Shown here: in pieces, positions 25,853 to 34,332 of the stretch
How positions within the stretch are numbered: position 1 is the stretch's first letter
Layout: each line of letters begins with the position of its first letter
DNA from: Streptomyces violens
GTDB lineage: Bacteria > Actinomycetota > Actinomycetes > Streptomycetales > Streptomycetaceae
Direction: 5' to 3'
DNA length: 64,000 nucleotides
Assembly: GCF_000717745.1 (NCBI RefSeq)
Contig: NZ_JOBH01000021.1
Span: forward strand, 1 to 64,000
Made by a program: the position numbers and the translations under genes
The notes under the pieces: generated by a model
What the model saw: the letters and a program-made list of their open reading frames with translations, nothing else
Database searches by the model: none
What the model was told of the DNA's origin: nothing

Positions 25853-25864
25853 GCTTGACCGGTT
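25853..25864. promoter_or_regulatory. Putative operator, second copy
   Basis: GCTTGACCGGTT, the reverse complement of AACCGGTCAAGC, one base different from the copy at 25736-25747. It lies 79 bases before the mannosidase start. Confidence 0.4.
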
Positions 25865-25942
25865 TATAGACAGTCGAGTGAAGGGGAGCTAGGTTGTCCG
25901 GCGCCCCCACGGGGCGTGAGTCAGGCGATTGGAGCCCGCACC

Positions 25943-28345
25943 ATGAAGGACGTCACCCAGCTCGGCGAGGGCTGGAACCTGCACCACGACGGGGCACTGC
26001 TGCCCGCCCGAGTACCGGGCTGCGTGCACACCGATCTGCTGGCCGCCCAGCGCATACCCGACCCGTACCTCGGCCTGAACGAGCACGACGTCGCCTGGGT
26101 CGGACAGCGTGAGTGGCACTACACCCGGCACCTCGCGTACGAGAGCGACCACGAGCGCACCGACCTGGTCTTCGACGGGCTCGACACCGCGGCGGAGGTC
26201 ACCCTCGCCGGGCGGGCGCTGGGCCGTACGCGCAACATGCACCGCGGCTACCGGTTCGACGTCACGGGGCGCACCGGCGAGTTGGAAGTGCGGTTCGCCT
26301 CCGCCTATGACGAAGCCGCCGCCGTGCGCGCGGTCGCCGGGGAGCGTCCCAACGTCTATCCCGAGCCCTCGCAGTACCTCCGCAAGATGGCGTGCAGCTT
26401 CGGCTGGGACTGGGGCCCCACCCTCGTGACCGCCGGAATGTGGCGGCCGGTCCGGCTGGAACACTGGTCGACCGCCCGCATCGCCCGGGTCCGCCCGCTG
26501 GTCACGGTCGAGGGCACGACCGGCCGGGTGGCACTGCACATCGAGGTGGAACGCACCCAGCGGGGCGCCGGCCGCCCACTCACGGCGCGGGCGACCGTCG
26601 CGGGGACGGAGGCGCTGCTCACCTTCGAGGGGGACGAGGCGGCGCTGACCCTGGAGGTGGCGGGCCCGGAGCTGTGGTGGCCGCGGAGCCTGGGCGAACA
26701 GCCGCTGTACGAGCTTGAGTTGACGCTGACCGACGCTGCCGGAGGTGCACTCGACGCCTGGCACCGCCGCATCGGATTCCGCACCGTGGAGCTGGACTGC
26801 AGTTCCGACGCGCACGGCACCGGATTCACCTTCGTGGTCAACGGCGAGCGGATCTTCGCCCGCGGCGTGAACTGGATCCCCGACGACGCGCTGCCCTCCC
26901 GCATGACGCCCGAACGGTACCGGCACCGGCTGACCCAGGCGGCCGAGGCCAACGTCGATCTCGTCCGCGTATGGGGCGGCGGCATCTACGAGGACGACGC
27001 CTTCTACGACGCCTGCGACGAACTGGGGCTCATGGTCTGGCAGGACTTCCTCTTCGCCTGCAGTGCCTACCCCGAGGAGCAGCCGCTGCGCGGCGAGGTC
27101 GACGCCGAGGCCCGCGAGAACGTCGTCCGCCTGATGCCGCACCCGAGCCTCGTTCTGTGGAACGGCAACAACGAGAACCTCTGGGGATTCCGGGACTGGG
27201 ACTGGGAGCCGGAGCTCGCCGGGAACTCCTGGGGCGAGGGCTACTACCTGGGCCTGCTGCCGCGCATCGTCGCCGAGCTGGACCCCACCCGCCCGTACAC
27301 CGCGGGCAGCCCCTGGTCCGGCTCGTGGGACCACCATCCCAATGACCCCGCGCACGGCACGTACCACTCGTGGGAGGTGTGGAACCGCCAGGACTACGCC
27401 GAATACCGTGCCAACGTGCCGCGGTTCGTCGCCGAGTTCGGCTGGCAGGCGCCGCCCGCCCTCGCGACCCTGCGCCGGGCCCTGCCCGGTGAGGAACTGG
27501 CCCCGGACTCGCCCGGCATGCTCCACCACCAGAAGGCCGAGGACGGCAACGGCAAGCTGAACCGAGGTGTGGCCCGCCACTTCGCCCTGCCCGAGGGCGA
27601 CTTCGACCGCTGGCACTACCTCACCCAGGTCGTCCAGGCCCGCGCCGTGGCCGCCGGTATCGAGCACTGGCGCGCGCACTGGCCGGTCTGCGCGGGCACC
27701 GTGGTCTGGCAGCTCAACGACTGCTGGCCGGTCAGCTCCTGGTCCGCCGTCGACGGCGACGGCCGGCTCAAGCCGCTCCACCACGAGCTGCGCCGGGTCT
27801 ACGCCGACCGCCTTCTCACCCTCCAGCCCGGCGACGACACCCCCTACCTCGCCGTGATCAACCAGGCGGCCGACGCCTGGCGCACCACGGTCACACTGCG
27901 GCTCCTGGAGGCCGACGGCACGACGGTGCGCGAGACGTCCCTCGATGTCACCGCCGAGCCCCGGTCCGTACGGCGTGTTCCGGTACCGGCGGATCTCGCG
28001 CCGGCCGCCGGCTCCGCCAAGGAGTTCCTCGTGGCCGACGCGGACGGCCTGCGGTCGGTGTTCTTCACGGCCCCCGACCGGGACTTCGCGTACCCCCGCC
28101 CGCGATTCGACGTCGCCGTGGAGCCCGTGGCAGGGCAGGAGGATAAAGTTGACGTCGTGGTGACGGCACAGACGCTGGTACGAGATCTCCTGTTGCAGGC
28201 CGACCGGCTCGGCCCGCACGTCGGCGCGGACCGGGGCCTGATGACCCTGCTCCCCGGTGAGCGGGCGCGCATCCGCGTCAGCGGCCGTACCGACCTCGAC
28301 GCGACGGATGCCCGGGCCGCGCTCTTCTGCGTGGAGACCCCGTGA
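25943..28345 (+). CDS. GH2 beta-mannosidase
   Basis: 800 residues, intracellular (no signal). Family GH2: jelly-roll N-terminal domain (GWNLHHDGALLPARVPGCVH, CSFGWDWGPTLVTAGMW), immunoglobulin-like domain, TIM barrel (RIFARGVNWIPDDALPS, VRVWGGGIYEDDAFYDACDE). The acid/base is Glu411 (WNGNNENLWG) and the nucleophile Glu498 (VAEFGWQ). The WDWGP motif and VWQLNDCWPVSSW are typical of beta-mannosidases. It releases mannose from the non-reducing end of imported manno-oligosaccharides. ATG 25943 has GGAG 8 bases upstream. Stop overlaps the LacI gene start (GTGA). Confidence 0.93.
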   Translation: MKDVTQLGEGWNLHHDGALLPARVPGCVHTDLLAAQRIPDPYLGLNEHDVAWVGQREWHYTRHLAYESDHERTDLVFDGLDTAAEVTLAGRALGRTRNMHRGYRFDVTGRTGELEVRFASAYDEAAAVRAVAGERPNVYPEPSQYLRKMACSFGWDWGPTLVTAGMWRPVRLEHWSTARIARVRPLVTVEGTTGRVALHIEVERTQRGAGRPLTARATVAGTEALLTFEGDEAALTLEVAGPELWWPRSLGEQPLYELELTLTDAAGGALDAWHRRIGFRTVELDCSSDAHGTGFTFVVNGERIFARGVNWIPDDALPSRMTPERYRHRLTQAAEANVDLVRVWGGGIYEDDAFYDACDELGLMVWQDFLFACSAYPEEQPLRGEVDAEARENVVRLMPHPSLVLWNGNNENLWGFRDWDWEPELAGNSWGEGYYLGLLPRIVAELDPTRPYTAGSPWSGSWDHHPNDPAHGTYHSWEVWNRQDYAEYRANVPRFVAEFGWQAPPALATLRRALPGEELAPDSPGMLHHQKAEDGNGKLNRGVARHFALPEGDFDRWHYLTQVVQARAVAAGIEHWRAHWPVCAGTVVWQLNDCWPVSSWSAVDGDGRLKPLHHELRRVYADRLLTLQPGDDTPYLAVINQAADAWRTTVTLRLLEADGTTVRETSLDVTAEPRSVRRVPVPADLAPAAGSAKEFLVADADGLRSVFFTAPDRDFAYPRPRFDVAVEPVAGQEDKVDVVVTAQTLVRDLLLQADRLGPHVGADRGLMTLLPGERARIRVSGRTDLDATDARAALFCVETP

Positions 28346-29376
28346 GCGCTCCCGCGCGGCGGATCACCATCAAGGAGGTCGCCGCCCGGGCCGGGGTGTC
28401 CAAGGGAGCGGTCTCCCTGGCCTTCAACCACAAGCCGGGGGTCTCGGACGCCACCCGGGAGCGCATCTTCGAAGCGGCCCGCGAGCTGGGCTGGGCCCCG
28501 AACCTCACCGCCCGCAGCCTGTCCAACCAGCAGGTGGGCGCCGTCGGCCTGGCCATCTGCCGCCCCGCCCGGCTGCTCGGCCTGGAACCGTTCTACATGG
28601 AGTTCATCTCCGGCATCGAGAGCGTGCTGGCCGAGCGCTCCTGCTCGCTGCTCCTGCGCCTGGTGCGGGACCTGGAGGAGGAGATCGCGCTCCAGGAGAG
28701 CTGGTGGAAGGGGCGGCTGATCGGCGGCTCCATCCTCGTGGACTTCCACGAGAACGACCCGCGCGTGCCCGCACTGCAGCAGCTCGGCCTGCCGGCGGTG
28801 GCCGTCGGACACCCCTCGCTCACCGGGGGGCTGCCCTCGGTCTGGACGGACGACGCCACCGCGGCCGCCGAGGCGGTCCGCTACCTGGCAGCGCTCGGCC
28901 ACCGGCGCATCGCCCGGGTCGGCGGGCCCACGGGGCTGGGCCACAGCGCGATCCGCGCCGCCGCGTTCGAGTCCACCATGCGTGACCTCGGGCTGGACGG
29001 CGGGCGGCAGGTCGCCACGGGGTTCGCGGGGGAGGAGGGGGCCCGTGCCACCCGCTCGCTGCTGCTCTCCGCCGACCGGCCGACCGCGATCCTCTACGAC
29101 AACGACATCATGGCCGTCGCCGGTGCCGGGGTGGCGGCGGAGATGGGGCTCTCCGTCCCGGCGGACGTCTCCCTGCTGGCCTGGGACGACTCCCAGCTGT
29201 GCCGGCTCACCCACCCGACGCTGTCGGCGATGAGTCACGACGTGCACAACTTCGGCACGGAGGTGGCCCGTACCCTCTTCGACGTGATCAACGGACCGGT
29301 CCCGGCCTCCCACCAGGTGCCCACCCCCTCCCTCACCCCGCGCGGCTCCACCGCCCCGCCGCCGCGGACGGGATGA
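28342..29376 (+). CDS. LacI-family transcriptional regulator
   Basis: 344 residues. N-terminal LacI helix-turn-helix and hinge (ITIKEVAARAGVSKGAVSLA, then ARELGWAPNLTARSLS) followed by a periplasmic-binding-protein-like effector domain (GAVGLAIC, PTAILYDNDIMAVAGAGVAA, VSLLAWDDSQLCRLTHPTLS). Translationally coupled to the beta-mannosidase gene, so it most likely represses the mannan locus, with a manno-oligosaccharide as inducer; candidate sites are at 25736 and 25853. Followed by a long inverted repeat. Confidence 0.92.
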   Translation: MSAPARRITIKEVAARAGVSKGAVSLAFNHKPGVSDATRERIFEAARELGWAPNLTARSLSNQQVGAVGLAICRPARLLGLEPFYMEFISGIESVLAERSCSLLLRLVRDLEEEIALQESWWKGRLIGGSILVDFHENDPRVPALQQLGLPAVAVGHPSLTGGLPSVWTDDATAAAEAVRYLAALGHRRIARVGGPTGLGHSAIRAAAFESTMRDLGLDGGRQVATGFAGEEGARATRSLLLSADRPTAILYDNDIMAVAGAGVAAEMGLSVPADVSLLAWDDSQLCRLTHPTLSAMSHDVHNFGTEVARTLFDVINGPVPASHQVPTPSLTPRGSTAPPPRTG

Positions 29377-29377
29377 C

Positions 29378-29429
29378 GGTACGAGGGGCGGGGCCGTGGC
29401 CACAAAGGCCCGGCCCCGCTCTCCGTACC
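29378..29429. terminator. Long bidirectional hairpin terminator
   Basis: GGTACGAGGGGCGGGGCCG at the left end pairs with the right arm ending at 29429 over ~23 positions with a few mismatches. It sits exactly between the convergent LacI and esterase genes (stops at 29376 and 29431). Confidence 0.75.
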
Positions 29430-29430
29430 G

Positions 29431-30414
29431 TCAGTGCCCCTCGCCCGGCGACAGCCCTTCGTCACGCAGCCAGCGCAGCTGCTCGGGGGGCGTCGAACCC
29501 TGCCCACCGCCGTGGTCGGCGTACGGCCAGACCTTCATGGCGGCCCTGCCCGCGTACCGGTTGAAGGCGGCGTACACCGTGGACGGCGGGCAGACGGGAT
29601 CCATCAGGCCCACGCTGAACAGCGCAGGTGCCGAGGCCCGGGCGGCGAAGTGGAGGCCGTCGAAGTAGTCGAGCGTCCCGAAGGCCCGCTCCGGATCGTC
29701 ACGCGTGTGCTGGCGCAGATACTGCACGAGCTCGGCATACGGGCCGTCCGTGGCGATCGCGGCGCCCCGGCGGAAGTGGCACAGGAAGGGCACGTCGGCC
29801 AGTACACCGGCGACGCGGTCCCCGGTGAGACCGGCGACCGCGAGCGCCAGCCCACCGCCCTGGCTGCCGCCCTGGACGACGATGCGTTGCGCGTCGACGT
29901 ACGGCAGCGCGCGGGCCGCGTCGACGGCGCGCACACAGTCCGTGATGAGCCGACGGTAGTAATGGTGGCGGGGGTCCGCGATGCCGCGGGTCATGAAGCC
30001 GCCCACCCACTGCGGTGCGTCGCCCTCCTCCAGGTCGGGCGTGTCATGGCCCTGGCCGCGACTGTCGACGACCAGTTGGGCATAGCCGGCCGACGGGAAG
30101 AGCAGATGGTCGGTCGGCCGGCCGCGACCGCAGCCGTAGCCGAGGTACGTGATGACCGTGGGCAGCGGCCCGTCAGCGCCCGCCGGCCGGACCAGCCAGG
30201 CCGCGACCGGCTGTCCGCGCCAGCCCGGGAACGTTACGTCGGCCACTTCGATGGTGGTCAGCAGCGTGTCGCGGACCGGGGTGACCGTGGGTGCATCGGC
30301 CGACGCGTACGACAGCGCCAGTGACTCCTTCCAGAAGGCGTCGAAGTCGACGGGGGCGGTCACCTCCGCCTGGAAGGCGCGCAGTTGCTCGAGGGGGAGA
30401 TCGGTGAACGGCAA
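29431..30414 (-). CDS. Acetylxylan esterase / cephalosporin-C deacetylase family (AXE1)
   Basis: 327 residues, alpha/beta hydrolase. Nucleophile Ser184 in QGGSQGGGLAL, acid in SVGLMDPVCPPSTVYAAFN, His in PYADHGGG; PLPTVITYLGYGCGRG and DSRGQGHDT carry the oxyanion region. No signal peptide, so it probably deacetylates imported acetylated manno-oligosaccharides in the cytoplasm. The initiation codon is TTG at 30414: GAAGGAG is 8 bases upstream and the family's start (MPFTDLPLEQLRAF) follows, and no ATG/GTG fits. Lies downstream of the mannanase gene but behind a strong hairpin. Confidence 0.9.
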   Translation of the reverse strand: MPFTDLPLEQLRAFQAEVTAPVDFDAFWKESLALSYASADAPTVTPVRDTLLTTIEVADVTFPGWRGQPVAAWLVRPAGADGPLPTVITYLGYGCGRGRPTDHLLFPSAGYAQLVVDSRGQGHDTPDLEEGDAPQWVGGFMTRGIADPRHHYYRRLITDCVRAVDAARALPYVDAQRIVVQGGSQGGGLALAVAGLTGDRVAGVLADVPFLCHFRRGAAIATDGPYAELVQYLRQHTRDDPERAFGTLDYFDGLHFAARASAPALFSVGLMDPVCPPSTVYAAFNRYAGRAAMKVWPYADHGGGQGSTPPEQLRWLRDEGLSPGEGH

Positions 30415-30454
30415 GGAGGGGACTCCTTCGAGTGGGGGAGAGGCAGCACAGCGC

Positions 30455-30495
30455 CCGCGGTCCGGCCGGGCGGCGTGCGCCCGGCCGGACCGCGG
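30455..30495 (-). terminator. 18-bp perfect hairpin between mannanase and esterase genes
   Basis: CCGCGGTCCGGCCGGGCG (30455-30472) pairs perfectly with 30478-30495 around a 5-base loop. It follows the leftward mannanase stop (30516) by 20 bases and precedes the esterase start by ~40, so it would terminate, or act as partial stop for, transcription into the esterase gene. Confidence 0.8.
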
Positions 30496-30515
30496 ACCAC
30501 TTCGGTGGCGGGCTG

Positions 30516-31514
30516 TCAGCCGCTGAACACACTCGCCTCGCGGGAGGTCTGCTTGACGCCGTCGGCCCCGTTGAGGAACCGCTGGCCCCAGCCGGTCAGC
30601 CGGTTGGCGTCGAAGCCGGTGGCCATGTCGAGGTACTCGACACCGCTGCCGTTACCGCTCCAGGACCAGCCCATGTACCCCAGGCCGAGCTGCTGGGTAC
30701 GGGACATGATCGCGTTTTCGTCCGGGTCGCCGTCCGAGTGCTTGTCACCGAACTCTCCGACCACCAGCGGCAGTCGGGCCTTGACGAACCGGTTGAGGTA
30801 GTCATCGACCTCGGCGGCCGTGTCGAAGACGCCGTACATATGGATCGAGAACACGGTGTTGCGCTGCGGGTCACTCGCGAAGACACCGGCAGCGTTGTCC
30901 CGCATGGTGAACGACCAGTCCTGACCCCAGTTCGGGGCGTCCGCCATCAGGGTGTGCCGGAACCCCGCGGCGCGCAGTCGCTTGACGGCGCCCGACGTGT
31001 CGGAAGCCCAACTGCCGTAACCGGTGTTCCCGAACGGCTCGTTGCCCACATTCAGGATGACGTACTTCTCCTGTCCCTTCACCGCGTTCTGGACGCTGAT
31101 CCAGTAGTCCACCGCGCGGGACAGGGACACGGCGCCGCTCTGCTCCCCGTACCCCGTGGTGTCGTGTGCTTCCAGCACGCAGATCAGCCGGTTCTTCTTG
31201 CACTGGTCGACCACCGCGGTGACGTCCGCCGTGTCGTTCTTCGCCCAGCGGTCACCGGTGCCGAGTACGACGCGCACCGAGTTGGCGCCGAGCGCCTTGA
31301 CGTCCGCCAGCGCCTTGTTCGTCCGGTCCGGATACCAGGCGTGTGCGTGGTTCACGCCCCGCAGGACGAACTCCTTCCCGTTGGCGTCCAGCAGCCGTCC
31401 GTCGCTGACGTGGAACCCCGGTGCGGGCGCTGCTCCGGCGGACGCCGGTACCGCGAACATCGAGGCGGCGACGGTGAGCAGTGCTCCCACCACAGCGGCC
31501 AGTCTCCTTGTCAT
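30516..31514 (-). CDS. Secreted GH5 endo-beta-mannanase
   Basis: 332 residues. Signal peptide (MTRRLAAVVGALLTVAASMF, cleavage about SAGA-AP, ~residue 29). Catalytic domain of GH5, mannanase subfamily: FVLRGVNHAHAWYPDRT, acid/base Glu159 (VILNVGNEPFG), HMYGVFDTA, nucleophile Glu254 (LVVGEFGDKHSDGDPDE) and MGWSWSGNGSGVEYLD. No carbohydrate-binding module. It cuts mannan outside the cell and feeds the importer, esterase and mannosidase. Start ATG preceded by GGGAGCACGGG. Its promoter region holds a GTCTAGAC palindrome (31583-31590). Confidence 0.92.
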   Translation of the reverse strand: MTRRLAAVVGALLTVAASMFAVPASAGAAPAPGFHVSDGRLLDANGKEFVLRGVNHAHAWYPDRTNKALADVKALGANSVRVVLGTGDRWAKNDTADVTAVVDQCKKNRLICVLEAHDTTGYGEQSGAVSLSRAVDYWISVQNAVKGQEKYVILNVGNEPFGNTGYGSWASDTSGAVKRLRAAGFRHTLMADAPNWGQDWSFTMRDNAAGVFASDPQRNTVFSIHMYGVFDTAAEVDDYLNRFVKARLPLVVGEFGDKHSDGDPDENAIMSRTQQLGLGYMGWSWSGNGSGVEYLDMATGFDANRLTGWGQRFLNGADGVKQTSREASVFSG

Positions 31515-31678
31515 CCCGTGCTCCCTACATGGTCGGGCGGTCCGGTACTTGGCGGAACACTCTGCACGGGCTTGACAACGATGTCTAGACGCAGCGTTTA
31601 GTTAAGTACATGTTTAGTGAATCGGAGGGCTCGGGCGAACAACCCTGCTCTTCAAAGGGACTTCACCGGTTGCTCGAT

Positions 31679-32935
31679 TCAGAGTTGATGGGCCGCAGTG
31701 CCCCGGAGGCGGCCTCGGGTGTCCAGGAGGAGGGGGGAGTGGGCGGGGAGGTCGTCGACCGGGATGGTGTGGTGGTCCTGGAGGAGGATGGTGAGGTCGG
31801 CGGTGGTGGCGGCGGAGAGTGCGTCGGTGGTGGATTCCACCGGTGAGCCGTCCGGGGACCAGGCATCGATGAGCGGGTCGTGGTACTTCACGTGGGCGCC
31901 GGCCTCGCGCAGGAGGTGGAGGAGTGGGGCGGCCGGGGTGGCGCGAAGGTCCGGGCTGTTGGGTTTGTAGGTGATCCCGATGAGGAGGACCTCGGCGTTG
32001 CGCATGGGCTTTCCCGCGCGGCGCAGCAGGTCCTCGGCACGGCGGGCGACGTGGGCGGGCATCCCGGCGTTGACCTCTTGCGCCAGTTCGGCCAGGCGGA
32101 GCGGGGCTCCGGCGTCGCGGGCCCAGTGGGTGAGGTAGGCGGGGTCGACCGGGATGCAGTGGCCGCCCACGCCCGGGCCGGGGCGGAACGCCTGGAAGCC
32201 GAAGGGCTTGGTGCGGGCGCAGTCGATGGTGTCCCAGACATTGACGCCGAGCGCCCTGGCCGTGACCGCGAGCTCGTTGACCAGGGCGATGTTCACGCTG
32301 CGGTAGGTGTTTTCCAGCAGTTTCGCCAGCTCGGCCTCGCGTGCCGAGGCCGCCTCCACGACCTCGTCGCACAGCCGCCGGAAGAACTCGGCCGCGACCG
32401 CGGTGCACCGTTGGGTGTACCCGCCGACGACGCGCGGAGTGTTGCGTACCCCGAACGTGTCGTTGCCCGGGTCGATGCGTTCCGGTGAGAAGGCGAGGGA
32501 GAAATCCGTACCGGCGCTGAGCCCGGAAGCCTGCTCAACGGCTCTGCGGACCACATCGTCCGTGGTGCCGGGAAAGGACGTGGACTCCAGGACGAGCAGC
32601 GATCCCGGCTTGAGGTGGTCGCCCAGCGCGGTCGCGGCCCGGCGGACGTGGGACAGGTCGGGCCGCCCGGTCCCGTCCAGCGGTGTGGGTACGCAGATCA
32701 CGGTCACCGAGGCCTCCGCCAGCAGGCTCACGTCGGTGGAGGCCCGGAACCCGGCCGCCAGCATGGCGGTGAGGTCGCCGTCGGTGACATCGGGGACGTG
32801 GGAGCGGCCGGACATCAGTGCGGCAGTCAGCGCCGGGTTCTCGTCGATTCCGACGACCTTCATTCCCGCGTGGCACGCCTCGCGCACGAGGGGCAGGCCG
32901 GTGTAGCCGAGCCCGATGACAGCAACGCTGTTCAC
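31679..32935 (-). CDS. UDP-N-acetylglucosamine/mannosamine-type 6-dehydrogenase (nucleotide-sugar dehydrogenase)
   Basis: 418 residues, full length. Rossmann motif VAVIGLGYTGLPLVREA with acidic GIDENP (NAD+), substrate motif FSPERIDPGN (typical of the WbpA/VipA branch acting on N-acetylhexosamine nucleotides rather than UDP-glucose), central helix ELAKLLENTYRSVNIALVNE, catalytic Cys260 in GVGGHCIPVDP, and the C-terminal GITYKPNSPDLR. It oxidises C6 of a nucleotide sugar to a carboxylate in two steps. Last gene of the leftward biosynthetic operon, 10 bases after the flavin monooxygenase. Supplies a sugar acid, if the cluster product contains one. Confidence 0.88.
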   Translation of the reverse strand: MNSVAVIGLGYTGLPLVREACHAGMKVVGIDENPALTAALMSGRSHVPDVTDGDLTAMLAAGFRASTDVSLLAEASVTVICVPTPLDGTGRPDLSHVRRAATALGDHLKPGSLLVLESTSFPGTTDDVVRRAVEQASGLSAGTDFSLAFSPERIDPGNDTFGVRNTPRVVGGYTQRCTAVAAEFFRRLCDEVVEAASAREAELAKLLENTYRSVNIALVNELAVTARALGVNVWDTIDCARTKPFGFQAFRPGPGVGGHCIPVDPAYLTHWARDAGAPLRLAELAQEVNAGMPAHVARRAEDLLRRAGKPMRNAEVLLIGITYKPNSPDLRATPAAPLLHLLREAGAHVKYHDPLIDAWSPDGSPVESTTDALSAATTADLTILLQDHHTIPVDDLPAHSPLLLDTRGRLRGTAAHQL

Positions 32936-32945
32936 AGTGTGCTCC

Positions 32946-34319
32946 TTACCGCTCTGCGTGCAGGGGGAGTGTGCCGAGGGGCTGCGGGGCGGGGGCGAAG
33001 AGTACGGCCGCCGCGACCTTGGGACTGAACAGCCGGGCCGGCGGGGCGGTGAGTCCGAGGACGTCGCGGAGCGCGTCGCCGATCAGGCGGTTGCCGTTGG
33101 CCCGCGCGAGGACCCGGCTGATGTACCACTGTTGGGGGAGGACGGTGATGCCGGGGCGTTCGCCGGTGGTTGCGGGATACTGCAGATCGGATCCCGTCGC
33201 CAGTTGCCAGGCGGGGCGGTAGGCGGTCGACAGCGCTCGCTGGAGAGTACGGGTGGTGGTCCGCCGGCCCGGCTGCCTGCGGGAGAGGGCGGCGCGCAAG
33301 GCGACGGCCTGCAGCGCGGCGACCGAAATGCCCTGCCCGTAGATGGGGTTGAAGGTGCAGCAGGCGTCGCCCACGGCGAGGAAGCCGGACGGTGCTGCGC
33401 CGGCACGCTCGTACAGGTACCTGCGATTGGCCGTGTTCCGGAAGCCGCGGGGCGGCGCGGCCGGTTCGTTGTGCCGTGCCCACTCGTGCAGTACCGGGTC
33501 CGCCAGACCTCCCAGAAAGTGCAGCACACCGGCCTGGTCGGTGGGCGGTTGGTGTCCGCGCATCCCGTAGGCGGTCAGTATCCAGCGGTCCGCTTCCACC
33601 GGGAGGAGCACGGCACCGCGCGGATGGTCCCGGTCGGGCTGGATGTGCACGCCCAGGAACGGGACGTCACTCCCCGGCGCTCCCTTGTACTGCACCGTCG
33701 TATAGGAGAGCCCAGGGTCCACGCATTCGGCGAGAGGGGTGGCGGGGCCGAGTGCGGCCAGCCACTTCGGTGCCGCCGAGGAGCGCCCGGTGGCATCGAC
33801 GACCAGGGCCGCGTGCAGGTCGTACGGCTCTCGCGGACCGCTGGCGCGCGCCGACACCCGCACCCCGCTCACACGCGTCGCATCGCCCAGCAAGGCAAGG
33901 GCCGTGGTCCGCTCCATGAGGTGGATCCGCGGGTGCTTGCGCACGCGTTCGCGGACGACCCAGTCGAGCAGCGGGCGCGTGCAGGAAAGGAGATGCATGG
34001 TGGTCGGGAAGCGGCGGGCCCAGCTGCCGGCCGACCACAGCACCGCGTCCCGCGGGATCCCGATCCGGAAGGCTCCGAGCGCGCACAGTTCCTGGACCAC
34101 CCCGGGCAACAGCTCGTCCAGTGCGCGCTGCCCGCCGGGCAGCACGACGTGGAGGTGGTGTGCCTGCGGTACGCCGGGGCGGTGCTCCGGGCCCGGTGGC
34201 AGCGCGTCGCGTTCCACCACGGTCACCGAGTCCGCGTACTCCGCCAGGACGTGTGCCGTCAGCAAGCCGGCCGTTCCCCCACCCAGCACGAGGACCCGCC
34301 GTTGCGTACCCGTGGTCAT
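32946..34319 (-). CDS. FAD-dependent monooxygenase/epoxidase-like flavoprotein
   Basis: 457 residues, class-A flavoprotein fold. Dinucleotide motif VLVLGGGTAGLLTAHVLAEY, GVPQAHHLHVVLPGGQRALD (the HxHxL-type segment common to epoxidase/halogenase-like actinobacterial enzymes), DATGRSSA and the ribityl-binding GDACCTFNPIYGQGISVAAL. The flavin-halogenase WxWxIP motif is not seen, so hydroxylation or epoxidation is more likely. The start at 34319 (MTTGTQRRVLVLG) has GGGAGG 8 bases upstream; the longer frame to 34487 lies in the ligase gene. A prenyl-chain epoxidase would fit the UbiA-type gene of the same operon, but that is inference. Confidence 0.82.
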   Translation of the reverse strand: MTTGTQRRVLVLGGGTAGLLTAHVLAEYADSVTVVERDALPPGPEHRPGVPQAHHLHVVLPGGQRALDELLPGVVQELCALGAFRIGIPRDAVLWSAGSWARRFPTTMHLLSCTRPLLDWVVRERVRKHPRIHLMERTTALALLGDATRVSGVRVSARASGPREPYDLHAALVVDATGRSSAAPKWLAALGPATPLAECVDPGLSYTTVQYKGAPGSDVPFLGVHIQPDRDHPRGAVLLPVEADRWILTAYGMRGHQPPTDQAGVLHFLGGLADPVLHEWARHNEPAAPPRGFRNTANRRYLYERAGAAPSGFLAVGDACCTFNPIYGQGISVAALQAVALRAALSRRQPGRRTTTRTLQRALSTAYRPAWQLATGSDLQYPATTGERPGITVLPQQWYISRVLARANGNRLIGDALRDVLGLTAPPARLFSPKVAAAVLFAPAPQPLGTLPLHAER

Positions 34320-34332
34320 GCTGTCCTCCCGT

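Noticed and set aside
31583..31590. True DasR site
   Set aside because: Only the 8-bp core GTCTAGAC is symmetric; the outer positions of the DasR consensus do not match.
32946..34319. Flavin-dependent halogenase
   Set aside because: No WxWxIP motif and no active-site Lys region could be found; epoxidase/hydroxylase is the better reading.
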